64,000 nt of DNA from contig DATISF010000042.1 of NCBI GenBank assembly GCA_035468985.1, positions 48,684-112,683 of the forward strand, in the 5' to 3' direction. Source of the DNA: DASVHS01 sp035468985 (GTDB lineage Bacteria > Acidobacteriota > Thermoanaerobaculia > Gp7-AA8). The position numbers and the translations under genes are program-made. The notes below the pieces were generated by a model. It searched no databases, was not told where the DNA came from, and saw only the letters and a program-made list of their open reading frames with translations. Below, in pieces: positions 63,924 to 64,000 of the stretch (its first letter is position 1; every line of letters starts with the position of its first letter).

Positions 63924-63997
63924 TGGGAGGTCGTTCAATGGTAGGACAGCTGGCTCTGGACCAGCATATCGGGGTTCGACTCCCTGCCTCCCAGCCA
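63924..63997 (+). tRNA. tRNA-Gln (anticodon CUG)
   Basis: The 7-bp acceptor TGGGAGG pairs with CCTCCCA. The anticodon arm is GCTGG-CTCTGGA-CCAGC with CTG at loop positions 34-36. The T arm is GGGG-TTCGACT-CCC(T), and the 3' CCA is encoded. The D arm contains the expected AATGGTAGGA. CUG reads the glutamine codon CAG. Confidence 0.93.
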
Positions 63998-64000
63998 ATC

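Noticed and set aside
63924..63997. tRNA-Gln as an attachment site of an integrated element
   Set aside because: No integrase or direct repeat of the tRNA 3' end is visible, and the window ends three bases later.

Overview
This is a GC-rich (roughly 63-66% by eye), densely packed chromosomal window. It shows housekeeping synteny, a diderm cell plan and many short dispersed palindromic repeats. A VWA protein of the type common in Acidobacteria, a phosphate-porin-like barrel ending in Phe, a lipopolysaccharide-type glycosyltransferase, DUF1573 and DUF1385 proteins and the repeat style together suggest an uncultivated member of Acidobacteriota. That assignment is inference; there is no rRNA or marker set here to prove it.

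1-8.5 kb (mostly minus strand): a partial 7Fe ferredoxin, a 690-residue GreA-type factor with a very long N-terminal extension, a 52-residue ORF, mpl (cell-wall recycling), a secreted DUF1573 protein (plus strand), an O-methyltransferase coupled to prfA, a DUF1385 membrane protein and rpmE.

8.7-21.3 kb: an extended phosphate regulon, all on the minus strand except one gene. In transcription order it reads: porin and pstS2; pstS1-pstC-pstA; then a repeat-loaded interruption holding a Gly/Pro/Gln-rich small protein, sixA and a plus-strand DinB-like gene; then pstB-phoU-phoB; then phoR, DUF47 and pit. Three sites of the form TTTAC-N6-TTTAC lie 45-58 bp upstream of the porin, pstS1 and pstB and look like this lineage's Pho boxes.

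21.4-38 kb: a 1414-residue soluble multi-sensor histidine kinase, mazG, yidD, nth, a lone hutU, a fatty-acid desaturase, a parvulin-type foldase, dnaB, a single-domain response regulator, a membrane NfeD protease, a family-2 glycosyltransferase and a metallo-beta-lactamase-fold hydrolase.

38-45 kb: a large Lhr-type helicase overlapping an endonuclease VIII gene (a DNA-repair pair), a small unknown ORF, and a Doc/Fic-like locus with a degenerate catalytic motif and an unusual start. 45-51.7 kb: M15-like peptidase, VWA protein, LigD-type polymerase with an unknown partner, DJ-1/PfpI protein, a secreted protein and a zinc alcohol dehydrogenase-like protein. 51.6-64 kb: uvrA, cutA, a monofunctional transglycosylase, a lytic transglycosylase, two related PilZ-like proteins flanking a histidine kinase, a methyltransferase, a HAD hydrolase, a family III CoA-transferase, a zinc-ribbon protein and tRNA-Gln(CUG).

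The most striking non-gene signal is a set of dispersed palindromes (called here families A-F). Their ends repeatedly coincide with stop codons of neighbouring genes (pit, dinB-like, sixA, pstA, yidD, nth, VWA), and some copies are carried in frame inside the lhr-like helicase. Heptanucleotide tandem repeats also sit in or at the ends of several genes. No transposase, integrase, CRISPR array or rRNA was seen.
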